DNA of 64,000 bases from Bog-756 sp963699105 (GCA_963699105.1 CAVOTI010000001.1:868001-932000); one strand, 5' to 3'; counted from the first letter of the stretch, positions 1-10,429 are shown. The notes: generated by a model from the letters alone, not told the origin. A program made the numbers and translations.

Positions 1-524
1 GGTACGTGGGCCACGAAAGGCTCGATGCTGGCCCAGTCGATCAGCGCCCCCGGCTTGGTGTCGCGCCGGCTGTGCCACGGGATCAGTCGGCGGAGGAAGG
101 GCCGGCTCGACGGGTCGACGGCCACCACCTCCCAGGCCCCGTTCACTTCGGCCAACTCGATGTCGTTGGCCCGGATGAGACGACCACCGACGAAGTTGAT
201 CAGGTGATGGGCCAGCAGATCCCTGGCCAGCAACAGCTCCCCGGGGCGGCGTTCGAAGCGGCGGAGATCGACCCGACTGCCCTCGAACCGGACCAGTCCC
301 GGTTCGAAGCCGGCCACCTTGCGGATGGGAACGAAGAGGTCACGCCCGCCGATGGTGACGACCAGGCCGACCACTGGAGGATGGGGTGACTGGCCGGCCC
401 GGACGATCAGATCCTCGACCCGCCCCAGTCGATCGCCGGCCCCGTCCACCAGCGGCCGCTTGACGATGTTCGACAGGTGGATGATCTTGAGGTCGGAGCC
501 GGCCTCGGCCGTCTGGGCGCTCAT
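1..524 (-). CDS. PRC-barrel / MgtE-N-type protein (3' end outside window)
   Basis: About 174 residues are visible, running off the left edge. There are two PRC-barrel-like halves. Residues 16-85 include a run ending GDRLGRVEDLIV and a strand ending GRDLFVPIRKV. Residues about 95-135 include LLARDLLAHHLINF. The chain then reaches GALIDWASIEPFVAHV, the usual link into an MgtE intracellular N domain. This order matches an actinobacterial family related to M. tuberculosis Rv1232c, often near MgtE-type magnesium transport; that comparison is from memory. The ATG at 524 is chosen because a TANNNT hexamer lies 9 nt upstream and no better start precedes it. Whether CBS or transport domains follow cannot be seen. 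Confidence 0.75.
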   Translation of the reverse strand, partial: MSAQTAEAGSDLKIIHLSNIVKRPLVDGAGDRLGRVEDLIVRAGQSPHPPVVGLVVTIGGRDLFVPIRKVAGFEPGLVRFEGSRVDLRRFERRPGELLLARDLLAHHLINFVGGRLIRANDIELAEVNGAWEVVAVDPSSRPFLRRLIPWHSRRDTKPGALIDWASIEPFVAHV

Positions 525-539
525 CGCCGTCCAAGCGTA
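525..539 (-). promoter_or_regulatory. Likely -10 box for a near-leaderless mRNA
   Basis: TACGCT (complement of 534-539) lies 9 nt before the ATG at 524. This fits the TANNNT -10 spacing of leaderless actinobacterial transcripts. No Shine-Dalgarno sequence lies between. Confidence 0.4.
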
Positions 540-1071
540 GACGGGGAGACCGCCTCCGGCGCTGGACCCGTGACCCGGCTCGAGCGGCCGAGCCGTCCGA
601 GCTCCCCGGCCCGTCCGTTCCGGTCGGCGCCCCGGACAGCGTGGAGCCGCGCCGGGACCAGCACGGAGGCGACGGTCAGGGCATGGACAACAAGGCGGCG
701 CCGACCGCCGGTCGTGGATTCGGTCCATGGGGCACCTCGGTTGGTGTGGGCACTCCCGACACTGGCCGACCTCGAAGGGCCGGGCGGGTCATCTTTCGGG
801 AGCGCCGGGGAACGGACGGGTGGACGACACCTCCCGTGACGCAGTGGACCCGGCGCAGCATCGGACACGGGGCGCCGACGATGCTCAGGCCCGGCCCGGC
901 ACCGCTACGGTCGGTACCCGGTTCGAAGCGGGGTGGTCCGCACGGGAGGGGGTGGCGATGCTCCCGGCCTACTGGGGGGTTCTCCCCGGTTCATCGGCGC
1001 CACCTCCCTTCGGGTCTCTCAGAGCCCATGCTCCGGTCGCACATAGCGCAGTCCGACTCTATCGTGTCTTG

Positions 1072-1125
<54 letters not shown>

Positions 1126-1165
1126 CCACCGGGGCGGCGCCAATCACCATCCGGGCCGGGGCAGA

Positions 1166-1177
1166 TAGTGTCGGGCC
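1166..1177 (+). promoter_or_regulatory. Likely -10 box for leaderless mRNA of the acyl-CoA dehydrogenase
   Basis: TAGTGT at 1166-1171 is followed by 6 nt and then the ATG at 1178. No Shine-Dalgarno sequence is present, so translation is probably leaderless. Confidence 0.45.
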
Positions 1178-2410
1178 ATGGACCTGGCCTATCCCCCCGA
1201 GACCGAGCCCTTCCGGGCGGAGATCCGCCAATGGCTGGTCGACAACCTGCCCGAGGGCTGGGGAACGTCCGGGTTCACCATGACCAAGGAAGAGAAGAGG
1301 GATTTCAACCGCGACTGGGTCAAGAAGCTCTACGGCGGGGGGTGGATCTGCGCCTCGTGGCCCAAGGAGTACGGCGGAAAGGGCCTCTCCCTGATGGAGT
1401 CGGTGGTCCTCAACGAGGAGTTCGCCCGGGTCGAGGCACCCCTGCGGGCCGACTTCTTCGGCGACACCCTCGTCGGGCCGACCATCCTCCAGTGGGCCAC
1501 CGAGGAGCAGAAGCAACAGTTCATCCCCGGCATCCTCCAGGGGACCATCGCCTGGTGCCAGGGATTCTCAGAACCCGACGCCGGCAGCGACCTCGCCTCG
1601 CTGAAGACCAGGGCCGAGCTCGACGGGGACGAGTGGGTGATCAACGGGCAGAAGGTGTGGACCACCCAGGCCCAGTTCGCCGACTACATCTTCCTGCTGG
1701 CCCGCACCGATCCCGGCGCCCCCAAGCACGCCGGCATCTCCTATCTGCTGGTGCCGATGAACCAGGACGGCATCGAGGTCCGACCCATCGCCCAGGTGGA
1801 CGGCAGCGCCGATTTCAACGAGATCTTCTTCACCAACGCCCGTTGCCCGAAGGACAACGTGGTCGGCGGGGTGAACAACGGATGGAAGGTGGCCATGACC
1901 ACCTTGGGCTTCGAACGGGGATCGTCGGCCACCACCGGGTACCGGCGGTTCCAACGGGAGCTCGACCAGATCATCGCCGAGGCCAAGAAGAACGGGAAGT
2001 CGTCCGACCCCCTCATCCGCCAGCGGCTGGCCCGGTCGTGGATCAACGTCAAGATCATGCAGATCAACGGCTACCGGTCCCTGACCGACTCGCTGAACGG
2101 CACCCACCAGGCGGCCGCTCTCGGGGCCGGCAACAAGATGTTCTGGTCCGAGCACCATCAACAGACCATGGAGCTGGCCCTGGACATCCTCGGGCTCGAC
2201 GGCCAGATCCTCACCGGCGACCCGACCGACATCGTCGACGTGCGCCTGAAGCGGGGACGGGACGACTATCCGGTCAGTGACCTGCAGGCTTCGTTCTTCT
2301 TCTCGCGGTCGGAGACCATCTGGGGTGGGACGGCCGAGATCCAGCGCAACATCGTCGGCGAGCGGGTCCTCGGTCTGCCCAAAGAGCCCAAGCCGGCGGT
2401 GGCGGGCTAG
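1178..2410 (+). CDS. Acyl-CoA dehydrogenase
   Basis: An intact 410-residue FAD-dependent acyl-CoA dehydrogenase of the FadE type, predicted to oxidise an acyl-CoA to the enoyl-CoA in the cytoplasm. The mid-domain signature FSEPDAGSDLASLKTRA is at residues 130-146, followed by INGQKVWTT at 155-163. The C-terminal signature WGGTAEIQRNIVGERVLGLP is close to the end. Length and order are normal for the family. The start is supported by a TANNNT box 6 nt upstream. The next gene begins 43 bases downstream on the same strand, so the two may be co-transcribed. The substrate (fatty acid, steroid side chain or other) cannot be told from the sequence. Confidence 0.93.
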   Translation: MDLAYPPETEPFRAEIRQWLVDNLPEGWGTSGFTMTKEEKRDFNRDWVKKLYGGGWICASWPKEYGGKGLSLMESVVLNEEFARVEAPLRADFFGDTLVGPTILQWATEEQKQQFIPGILQGTIAWCQGFSEPDAGSDLASLKTRAELDGDEWVINGQKVWTTQAQFADYIFLLARTDPGAPKHAGISYLLVPMNQDGIEVRPIAQVDGSADFNEIFFTNARCPKDNVVGGVNNGWKVAMTTLGFERGSSATTGYRRFQRELDQIIAEAKKNGKSSDPLIRQRLARSWINVKIMQINGYRSLTDSLNGTHQAAALGAGNKMFWSEHHQQTMELALDILGLDGQILTGDPTDIVDVRLKRGRDDYPVSDLQASFFFSRSETIWGGTAEIQRNIVGERVLGLPKEPKPAVAG

Positions 2411-2453
2411 GTCGACGAAGACCGTCCGGGACCGAAGGGGGCTCCGGATCGAC

Positions 2454-4199
2454 ATGACGTCGGCCGGGACGGTTGTCGGCCCCGCCCGCGAGCCGGCACC
2501 GGTTCGGGCGCCGGGCCCCGGAGCGGAACCGATCGACGGCGGCCGGCCCGGTCCCCGCTGGGCCACGGCGGTAGCCCTGGCCGCGGTGCCAACCGTCGGG
2601 GTGGCGGCCGATCTGGTGGCCACCCGCCACGGCGACTCGATCGGCCAGGACTCGGCCGCCTACATCGGAGCAGCCCACAACCTGCTGTCCGGCCGCGGGG
2701 TGACCACCCCGTTCGATCTGAGTGGGAGCACCCTGACCCCGGACCAGGTCTTCGCCTTCCACGGCGCCGTGCCCCTGGTCCACTTTCCTCCCCTCTACCC
2801 GGTGGTGCTGGCCGCCATCTCGTCGACCGGGGTGGGACTCGACACCGCGGCCAGGGTGCTGGGGGCCGTGGTGCTGGGCCTGGTCCTGCTGGTCTTCGAG
2901 TTGCTGCTCCGCCGCTTCACCGGCTCCGCCCTCCTGGTCCCGGTCACCGGGGCGCTCCTGCTGTTGGCCGGGCCCACTGCCTTCTTCCACCAGGACCTCC
3001 TCGAGGTGGACACATCCGTGCTGTCGGACTCGCTGTTCCTCCTGGTATTCCTGTCCGGGGTCCTGCTCACCGTCGGCCTCGTCGACCGACCGGGTCGGGC
3101 CCGGTTGGTGGCCCTGGCCGGGTGCCTGGCCGTGGCTCCGCTGGTCCGCTACGTCGGTCTCAGCCTGGTGGTGGCGGCGGCCATGGTGATCTGGTGGTGG
3201 TGCCCGTGGCCCAAGCCGACCAGGAGGTGGGCGGCGGGCGGACTGGCCGCCGCCGGCCTCCTCCCCACCGTCGCCTGGTCGTGGTACACGGCCGACGTCG
3301 AGCACGGCGGCGCCGTGCGCTCCCTGGCCTGGCACCCACCCCCGAACGCCCTCCATTGGCTGCTGTTCATCGCCTCGGGATGGCTGTTCCCGTCGTCGGT
3401 ACCCGACCGACTCCGCCAGGGGCTCTTCGTGGCCGTGGCCGCGGCCGGCCTCCTCGCCCTGGTGGTGGCGCGGTGGCGGCGGCCCGACGAGATGAGGCCG
3501 GCGGTCCGGGGGGAGCTGGTGATCGCCGCCTTCGCCACCACCTACGTGGCCGTGGTGCTGGTCACCCGGTTCGCCCTCGACGCGTCGACTCCGCTGGACA
3601 ACCGAATCCTCCTCCCCCTGATCCCGCTGACCTACCTGGCCCTGGTGTCGGTGATCGTGAGCGTGGTGCCCCCGGTGGTCGTGGGCCGGTTGGTCGCCGC
3701 CGGCGTGTGCCTGCTGGCCGCCTTCGGGGCGGTGGGGGGCACTCTCACCCTCCTCCAACGGAGCGCCGCCACCGGGGGCCTGGCCGGGACGCCCACCATG
3801 GAGGCCCTCCGCCGTCTCCCGTCCAACACCTTGATCGCCTCGGGCGTGGAGGACCTCGTGTCCACCGACGCCGGACGCTCGTCGATCCGGGTGCCCGTGC
3901 GGGTCGAGGGGCTGACCGGCCGGCCCAACCCGGCATTCGAAGACCAGGTCCGTCAGCTGGCATTCCTGCTGGCCCGACATCACGGTGTGCTCGTGGTCGA
4001 CCCGGCCGCCTCGTCCGACTTCGTGACCGGCGGGGCCACCCCGGCCGACGTCGCCGGCGTGGCCCGGCTCCAACTGGTGACGGCCTTGCCCGACGGCGGC
4101 CGGCTCTACCGGGTCGGGCCGCTCCTGGGCCGGTCGCCGATGGCACCGCCGATCGCACCGACGTCGGATCCGGCGGCGGACGCGCCGGCTCCCACCTGA
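2454..4199 (+). CDS. Polytopic GT-C-like membrane protein
   Basis: 581 residues with a Pro/Gly-rich cytoplasmic head (about 1-35) and roughly ten hydrophobic segments. The first external loop carries GQDSAAYIGAAHNLLSGRG with Asp66, followed by HFPPLYPVVLA near residues 111-121. That pairing is typical of GT39/ArnT-like enzymes, which transfer a sugar from polyprenyl phosphate outside the membrane. The frame is open well upstream of 2454, but that part overlaps the dehydrogenase and is not membrane-like, so the ATG at 2454 is preferred. Its 3' end overlaps the convergent gene by 94 bases. The donor sugar and acceptor are unknown. Confidence 0.75.
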   Translation: MTSAGTVVGPAREPAPVRAPGPGAEPIDGGRPGPRWATAVALAAVPTVGVAADLVATRHGDSIGQDSAAYIGAAHNLLSGRGVTTPFDLSGSTLTPDQVFAFHGAVPLVHFPPLYPVVLAAISSTGVGLDTAARVLGAVVLGLVLLVFELLLRRFTGSALLVPVTGALLLLAGPTAFFHQDLLEVDTSVLSDSLFLLVFLSGVLLTVGLVDRPGRARLVALAGCLAVAPLVRYVGLSLVVAAAMVIWWWCPWPKPTRRWAAGGLAAAGLLPTVAWSWYTADVEHGGAVRSLAWHPPPNALHWLLFIASGWLFPSSVPDRLRQGLFVAVAAAGLLALVVARWRRPDEMRPAVRGELVIAAFATTYVAVVLVTRFALDASTPLDNRILLPLIPLTYLALVSVIVSVVPPVVVGRLVAAGVCLLAAFGAVGGTLTLLQRSAATGGLAGTPTMEALRRLPSNTLIASGVEDLVSTDAGRSSIRVPVRVEGLTGRPNPAFEDQVRQLAFLLARHHGVLVVDPAASSDFVTGGATPADVAGVARLQLVTALPDGGRLYRVGPLLGRSPMAPPIAPTSDPAADAPAPT

Positions 4200-5570
4200 C
4201 CCACCGCCTGTGCGTGGTCGGGGCCGGAGGCCCCACCCCCGGCCCGGAGCCGGCGGGCACCGCCCTGGACCAGGATGACCAGGGCCGGCGCGGCCAGGAC
4301 GACCAGGCACACCTCGAAGGGCGCCCGGAAACGCACCAACCCGTAGGCCAGGGCGCTGACCAGGGTGACCACCGCCGCCGGCACCAGTAGGAACCACTGG
4401 CGGATGTGACGACGGCGGAGCAGGACCACTCCGGCCACCCCCAGGGGCACCAGCGCGTAGTAGACGCCCAGGCCGGCCAGCGAGGCGGGCACCGGTCGGC
4501 CCTCGTTCACGTCGCCGTCGGCCATCTGGATCGGCTCGTAGAGGTCCCACAGCCGGCCTATCCGGGCCAGCACCACCACCGGGATGCGACCCGAGTGGTG
4601 CTCGGCATAGGTGACGGCCGCGTGCTGGTCACGGGCCGACTGCACCGACTCGTCGCCCGGCCCCGTCACCGACACGGCACAGCCCAGTGCCCACGACCCC
4701 GTGTAGGGACCCCAGTAGGACTGGGGACAGTTGGCCCCGAGGAGGGCCAGACCGTCTCCGGTGGACAGGTAGGTGTTGTCCTGGAAGGTGGCCAGGTTCC
4801 GTCCCACCCACGGGGCCAGGACCGCGGCCGTGGCCACCAGCCCGACGGCCAGGAGACCCAGCCGGCGACGGAGGGTCAGTTCCCGGGCGGCCACCACGGC
4901 CGGCACCAACAGGGCCGGTACGAACAAGATGAGCTCGGCCCGCACCAGTGCCTCGGCCCCGCAGGCCAGGCCCGAACAGGGCGGCGCGTCCCAACGTGGG
5001 CCAGCGCTGGAAACGCACGATGCACAGCAGGATGAGGGCCATGCCGAGCATGGACGGCGTCTCGGACATCAGGATGCCGCTCGGGATCCAGAAGTTCGGT
5101 GCAAAGGCGGCCAGGCCGGCGGCGGTCAGGCCCACCCACGGGCCGGCCACGGCTCGGCCCAGCACACCCACGCACAGGACGACGAGGGCGCCCACCAGGG
5201 GCATGGCCAGGCTCTGGACGGTCGCCCCGAGCGGCTTCACCACGATCTCGATGGCCCCGACGAGCAGCGAGGTGAGGGGCGGGTGGGCGGCGGTCGGGGC
5301 CGTGCCGAGCGGCGTGCGGAAGAACTCGCCGTGCTGGAGCTCCACGGCGGTGATGCCGTACCAGAAGGCGTCGTAGAGCTTGTCGTTCTCGTGCCGCGTG
5401 ACGAACAGCACGTAGCCGATCCGGAAGGCCAGGGCGCCGACCACGATGGCCGAGAGGCCGAACCAGAAGCGGCGCCTCGACAGGGCCCCCCCGATGGCCG
5501 CCGTGTCCGAGCCACCCTGACCTGGGTGCTCGGACTCGACCGTCGGTGCCTCGGTGGCGATCCCGGTCAC
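4106..5570 (-). CDS. GT39-like polytopic glycosyltransferase (one frame change)
   Basis: About 487 residues once an extra base near 4967 is allowed for. Before it the protein reads RWPTLGRAALFG; after it the frame continues as ALVRAELILFVPALLVP. The external loop has KLYDAFWY (Asp67) and HPPLT at residues 96-100, the GT39/PMT-like pattern. The central external region, with GANCPQSYWGPYTG and YAEHHSGRIPVVV, closely resembles the gene at 45343-46770 (ANCNGTYYGPHIGWY, YAEHHLSRIPLVV), so the two are paralogues. The GTG start overlaps the upstream stop (GTGA at 5567-5570), so it is probably translationally coupled to gene A. Confidence 0.75.
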
Positions 5571-7606
5571 GTCCGAGGGGGGTGGCCGGGGGACGGCTCG
5601 GCCAGGACGCAGGCGGTGGTCGACTCGATGGCGGCGGCCCCGCGGTCGGCGACGCCGCCGGCGCAACCGACCAGCCGGTCCGCCGGTCCCGCCGTCCAGG
5701 CGGGCGCCTGCCCCACCCGGTCCCACACCCAGGCCGAGTGCTGGAGCACGGGCGGTAGCCCGATGGCCGCGCTCAGCACGGCGGCGGTCGAGGTGGCCGA
5801 CACGACCTGGTCGTAGGGGGGCAGTCCGGGCTGGTCGGGAAGGACCACCGTGGTCACGCCCCAGGCGTCGAGGGCCCGGCGCAGGGCTCTGACCTGATCG
5901 GTGGTGAAGCTGGTGACGTCGAACTGCCCGGACAGCTCAGCCACCAGGGCCTGTCCCCGGCGCTCGGCCCCGGGCGGAGTCACCCGGGACCCAGGGCCGC
6001 CCGCCCCCACCATGGCGTAGTGCATCCGGTCGACGGCCTGCCAGGTCATCGCACTCTGCACCGGATAGTCGGTGTCGACGGTGAAAGGCGCCGGGAAGGC
6101 GAGGAGGACCTGGCCGGCCGGCAGGCGGGGCGCCACCGTCTCGAACCAGGTGGGCAGGACAACCGCCTGGGTGGTCATGGGGACAGTCTGGGCCAGGTAG
6201 GCGCCCACCGGGACCAGGGCGATGGCCGCCACCACCAGGGCGGCAACCGTGGCCCGGCGGCCGGCCCGGCCTGGGCTCACCGCCCGGCTCCGGCTCACCG
6301 CCCGGTGGGTGTGGTCGACGATGATGCCCAGCATGGCCGCGGCCACCAGGTAGGTGACGAGCACGAAGCGCACCGGGATGATGTTCTGGACCAGCGGCAC
6401 GTGGGCCAACGCCCGCCAGGGCACCCAGACGGGGTTCTCGGTACCGAGCGACAGGACGGCGGACACCAGCCCGATGGCGGCGAGGAACCACAGCCGACGG
6501 TCGCCCCGCCACACGACCAGGCCGAAGACCAGCACGGCGACCAGGCCGATCCCCAGGTACTGGTTGGACAGGCTCGGTCCCTGGTACCCGCCGATCCGGT
6601 GGAGGTAGGAGACGAGGGCGGTGGCCGACGGGGCGGGGACCACGTAGCTCTTCAGCCGGATGCCCCCACCACCGAGGAACGGGGCGGTCCAGATGCTGCC
6701 GGAGTAGTGGGCCGGTCCGGCCAGGACGAACCAGACCGGGTAGGCCAGCAACACCGCCGAGGTGGCCCCGGTGGCCGCCAGGCCTCTGGCCGCATGGCGG
6801 GCCTGGTCCCGGTGGGCCGCCGGGCCACGGGCCCAGGTGGCGACCACGAGAGCGACGGCCACGCAACCGGTGATGGCCATGATGGCCAGCACCTCGGTGC
6901 CGATGAGGAACTGGAGTACCACCAGCAGGCCGAGGGCCACCCCGACGGGCACCGGAGGGTGCCGCTGGCGGATCAGCAGCTCGTCCAGGCCCGCCACCAT
7001 CAGGGGCGGGAGGGCGGCCAGGCCCAGCATCAGGTGACCATCGGACAACGACACCAGGACGAAGGGCGAGAAGCCGTAGAGCAGCCCGGCCACGAAGGCC
7101 GCCGGTGCCCACTCCACCCACCGGCGCACCAGGACGTACATGGCCAGGGCCGAGAGGGCCGGGCTGAGGGTGAGGGCCACGTTCAAGGTGGCCACCGGGC
7201 CGAACAGCCAGGTGATCGGGGCCAGCATCACGCCCACACCGATCTCGGCCGTGTTGGCCAGCAGGTTGACCCCGGTGGGATGGAGCATGGCCGTCGAGTA
7301 GAGGGGATCGAGCCCGTGGGCCAGGGCGTAGGCCGGCCAGGCCAGGAACCAGGTGAACAGCGACGAGTCGCCGCACCCGCAGGTGGTGGTGGAGGTGGGG
7401 TGGGAGGTCCACACCTGCCACCACAGGACGACAGCCAGGCCGAGGTAGGCGGCGGTGGCCAGGCCGAGGGCCAGCCGTCGGCGGCGTCGGGCCGCCGGCT
7501 CACCGCCGGCCGTCCGGGACGGGCGGCCGGCGACCGGGACGGGCGGCGAGGAGTCGGGGCCCCGTTCCGTCAGGTCGTCACCCAGCTGATGGCCGACGGT
7601 GGTCAC
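5567..7606 (-). CDS. CxCxD membrane protein A (putative GT-C glycosyltransferase)
   Basis: 679 intact residues, the clearest copy in the left cluster. After a 44-residue basic head and one hydrophobic segment, the first external loop has TTCGCGD (Cys76, Cys78, Asp80), then WFLAWPAYALAHGLDPLYS and FGFSPF-like loops. About eleven membrane segments follow. The last 190 residues or so look extracytoplasmic, with LPTWFETVAP, SAMTWQAVDRMHYAM and WGVTTVVLPDQP. Four paralogues share this layout (B-E). The loop Asp and topology recall GT-C enzymes; a relation to PTPS-related or YfhO-like proteins is possible. The GTG start overlaps the SGNH stop and its own stop overlaps the next start. Confidence 0.75.
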   Translation of the reverse strand: MTTVGHQLGDDLTERGPDSSPPVPVAGRPSRTAGGEPAARRRRRLALGLATAAYLGLAVVLWWQVWTSHPTSTTTCGCGDSSLFTWFLAWPAYALAHGLDPLYSTAMLHPTGVNLLANTAEIGVGVMLAPITWLFGPVATLNVALTLSPALSALAMYVLVRRWVEWAPAAFVAGLLYGFSPFVLVSLSDGHLMLGLAALPPLMVAGLDELLIRQRHPPVPVGVALGLLVVLQFLIGTEVLAIMAITGCVAVALVVATWARGPAAHRDQARHAARGLAATGATSAVLLAYPVWFVLAGPAHYSGSIWTAPFLGGGGIRLKSYVVPAPSATALVSYLHRIGGYQGPSLSNQYLGIGLVAVLVFGLVVWRGDRRLWFLAAIGLVSAVLSLGTENPVWVPWRALAHVPLVQNIIPVRFVLVTYLVAAAMLGIIVDHTHRAVSRSRAVSPGRAGRRATVAALVVAAIALVPVGAYLAQTVPMTTQAVVLPTWFETVAPRLPAGQVLLAFPAPFTVDTDYPVQSAMTWQAVDRMHYAMVGAGGPGSRVTPPGAERRGQALVAELSGQFDVTSFTTDQVRALRRALDAWGVTTVVLPDQPGLPPYDQVVSATSTAAVLSAAIGLPPVLQHSAWVWDRVGQAPAWTAGPADRLVGCAGGVADRGAAAIESTTACVLAEPSPGHPPRT

Positions 7607-8356
7607 GACGCTGCTCTCGCCGTCCTGGCGTCGAGGCCCTGTTGGGCCACGAAGGGCAGGATGGCGGGCTGCAGCCAGACGCCCCCGGCCTGGGAGATGT
7701 GGATCCCGTCGGCCCACCGTACGGTGACCCCGTCGATGACCGGTTGGAACCGACCGTCGGGGTCGAGGGCCTTGTTCAGGTCGAAGACGGTGGCCACGCT
7801 GCTCGCGCTGGGCCGCCACCCGCTTCACGATGCGTTGAACTCGTCGACCCGGGTGGGGCTGTTCTCGGGGTACTGGGTGCCGGTGGGCGACACCGGGTCG
7901 ACGTAGGGCATGGTGAACAGCACGACCTTGGCGCCGTGGGCCGACAGGATGGTGACGGCCTGGTCGATCTCGTCGTCGAGGTGGGCGTTCCAGGCCGGCT
8001 GGCCTATGTGGACGATCTGGCCGTGGTCGAGGTGGTTGGTGATGTCCCACCGGCCCACCAGCAGGCCGACCACGTCGGGCCGGTACTGCTCGACCTGGCT
8101 CGGCCCACCGCGTCCTCCAGGTCCGACAGGCCGACTCGGGCTGGTCCAGATTGCCGTCCACGATGCCGGGGAGGTCGTCGAGATCGCAGCCGAGCACGCT
8201 CTTGTCGATGAGATGGACCCCGTAGTCTGCGGCACTCTGTTCCGCCAGCCCGACGTCGAGCGAGGCGGCCAGGGAGTCACCCAGCATCAAGAAGCGGATC
8301 GGGCCGGGAGCCGAAGGCCCCCGCCGCGGTCAGGGCCTGGTGCTCGGCGGTGGCAT
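7603..8356 (-). CDS. SGNH-hydrolase domain without its own AT3 domain (several frame changes)
   Basis: Pieces in three frames join into one SGNH fold: RFLMLGDSLAASLDVGL (block I Ser), GCDLDDLPGIVDG, PDVVGLLVGRWDITNH, GAKVVLFTMPYVDP, then WADGIHISQAGG (Asp-His) and a stop at 7603. It closely resembles the SGNH tail of AT3-2. A linker reading HQALTAAGAFGSRP precedes it, of the kind that normally joins an AT3 domain to its SGNH domain. Here it follows directly on the SGNH end of AT3-1. It may be a separate gene (start uncertain, 8287-8430) or a second SGNH domain of AT3-1. It probably adds or removes acyl groups on an exported glycan. The GTGA overlap couples it to gene A. Confidence 0.6.
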
Positions 8357-10429
8357 GCCCGTGCCGGCCGACGAGGTGGCCGGCGATCGGACGCCACGAT
8401 GAGCGGCCAGATCCGGGGCGACAGCCAGTTGTAGAAGGCATCGGCCACCGTGGCGGTGGAGTTGCCGGCGAACACGTTGCCCGGGGCATAGGCCGGCGTG
8501 TGGATCCCGTCGGGCGTGCGGACCTCTACGCCGTCGAGGTACTCGGGTGAAGACGCCACCGGGCGAGAGGATGCCGCCGTAGTCGATGACGCTCACCCGC
8601 CCGGGGTACTCCTCCGCCACCTTCTCGATCAGCTGGTCGTAGAGCAGCCGCCGGGTCGACGAGTCCTCGGGGAGCGGTGCCTCGTGGAAGGCGGCGCCCG
8701 AGGCCAGGCGCGGGCATGGTGGTGAAGTCGAAGATGGGCGCCGTGGGCCGTGGCGATCCGCGCCGGCCAGCCGCATCTGGCCGAGCAGGTAGCGCTGGTC
8801 GGACGGCTGCTCGATGTTCGTCCACCGACCGTCGCGCAGGCACGTCTTGGGCCTCCCAGCTGCCGGCCACGAACAGCACGACGTCGCCGGGCGCGGTGTC
8901 GGCCACCGCCTGCTCGTCGCGGGCCGGCCACTGCTGGAGACCGGCGTGGCCGAGTTGCAGTCGGGGAACATGGCCAGCTCGGGGGTGGGCGGGTCGTTGG
9001 AGGCGTTGGTGCCGATGACCAGGCCGCAGCCGAACAGTCCGCCGTTGACCACGGTGGTGCCGGCCGGCGCCGTGGCCTGGAGGGCGAAGCCGAGGGTGTA
9101 GGCCAGTGCTGTCGCCCAGGACCACCACCTTGGGGGGCGTCTTGGTCGAGGTCGGCCCCCGGAACCGGCCCACCGGCACGGCGGCGGTGGCCGGCACCAC
9201 CGTCCCGGCCACGATGACGGCCACCGTCACCGCCATCAGGGCGACGGCCGGGTCACGGCCTTGAGGGAGCGCCAGAAGGTCCCCTCCATCACCGGCCGCT
9301 CGACCAGGTAGAAGCTGACGCCGGCCAGCGGAGAAGGTGGTGGCGAAGCGGATGGCCAGCAGGGCCAGCCCGGTCTGGCCGGTCCGGTCGGGGTCGAGGA
9401 AGATGAAGACCGGGTAGTGCCAGAGGTAGGCCCCGTAGGAGACGGTGCCCATCCACACCAGGGGCGACAGGGCCAGGAACCGGGCCAGCGGCCCGGCGGG
9501 GCACGCACACCGAACCGATGATGATGGCGGCCGCCGACAGGGCCGACAGGGCGAAGCCGCCGTGGTAGTCGAAGCTGGTGGACCCCTTCTGGGTGAGGTG
9601 AGGGCGAGGGTGCCGGCCAGGCCGACCGCCCCCACCAGGGTGAGCAGGCGCGCCGGGCGGTGGGCGACGTGGCCGGAGGGGCCATGCCCGTGTTCCCCCG
9701 GCGACGTTGGACCATGGTCAACGAGCAGGCCAGCACGGCACCGATCAGGATCGACTGGGCATGGGTGTCGGTGCCGAAGTAGAGCCGGGTGGTGTTGGCG
9801 TCGGGGTTGTAGAGCAGGGCCATTTCGGCGACCGAGGCCACGGCGCCCGATGGCCGAGACCACCAGCAGGTTCCGCAGTCCCCGGGCGAAGGTACGCGAC
9901 AGGGTCATGACGGCCAGGACCACGAGCGGCCACACCAGGTAGAACTGCTCCTCCACGGCCAGGGACCAGGTGTGGGTGAGGGGGTAGATGGGTCCGGTGG
10001 CGAAGAAGTAGTTGCTGTGGGCGGCGATCTGCCACCAGTTGGAGAAGTAGAACAGCGCCGACAGGGCGCTGATCCGGAAGTCCGGGTACAGGCCGGCCGG
10101 CTCGGCGAAGCGGACCATCAGGGTCACGGCCACCAGCACGATGAGCAGGGCCGGCAGCAGCCGCCGGGCCCGCCGGAGCCAGAAGGCCGACAGCTTGATG
10201 GCGTCTGCGCTTGGCGGTACTCGCTCAGGAGCAGCCCGGTGATCAGGTAGCCCGACAGGACGTAGAAGATGTCGAGGCTGAAGAAGCCCCCCTGCAGCCA
10301 GCCCACCCCGAAGTGGTAGCCCATGATGATGAGCAGGGCCACGGCCCGCAGGCCGTCGAGGGCGACGATCCGGTCCTTGCCGGTGGCCGAGGGCCGGGCG
10401 GTCAGGCCGGGGGCGTGCTCGTCGGTCAT
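8287..10429 (-). CDS. AT3-1: acyltransferase-3 with SGNH domain (many frame changes)
   Basis: The ATG at 10429 overlaps the AT3-2 stop (ATGA). The N-terminus reads DRIVALDGLRAVALL with the active His at 39 (GYHFG), then DIFYVLSGYLITG and the WSLAVEEQFYLVWP loop. These mark a ten-helix membrane O-acyltransferase of the OafA/YrhL type. The external SGNH part has KVVVLGDSTGL, GDVVLFVAGSWEAQD, YPGRVSVIDYGGI and PDGIHTPAYAPGN. Frame breaks lie near 10205 and 9845 and at several places below 9600. The stop is placed at 8287 in the frame of the DGIH motif, but 8330 is possible. Likely role: O-acylation of a surface glycan. Confidence 0.7.

Noticed and set aside
2274..4550. A 758-codon open frame on the minus strand opposite the GT-C gene
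   Set aside because: It is rich in Gly, Arg, His and Gln, has no domain and mirrors the codons of the membrane protein on the other strand. This is the usual antisense shadow at high GC.
8285..8289. TGATG as the true junction between AT3-1 and the SGNH gene
   Set aside because: Starting at that ATG would remove the first beta-strand (RFL) directly before the GDS motif, which the fold needs. A frame change inside a longer coding region is likelier.
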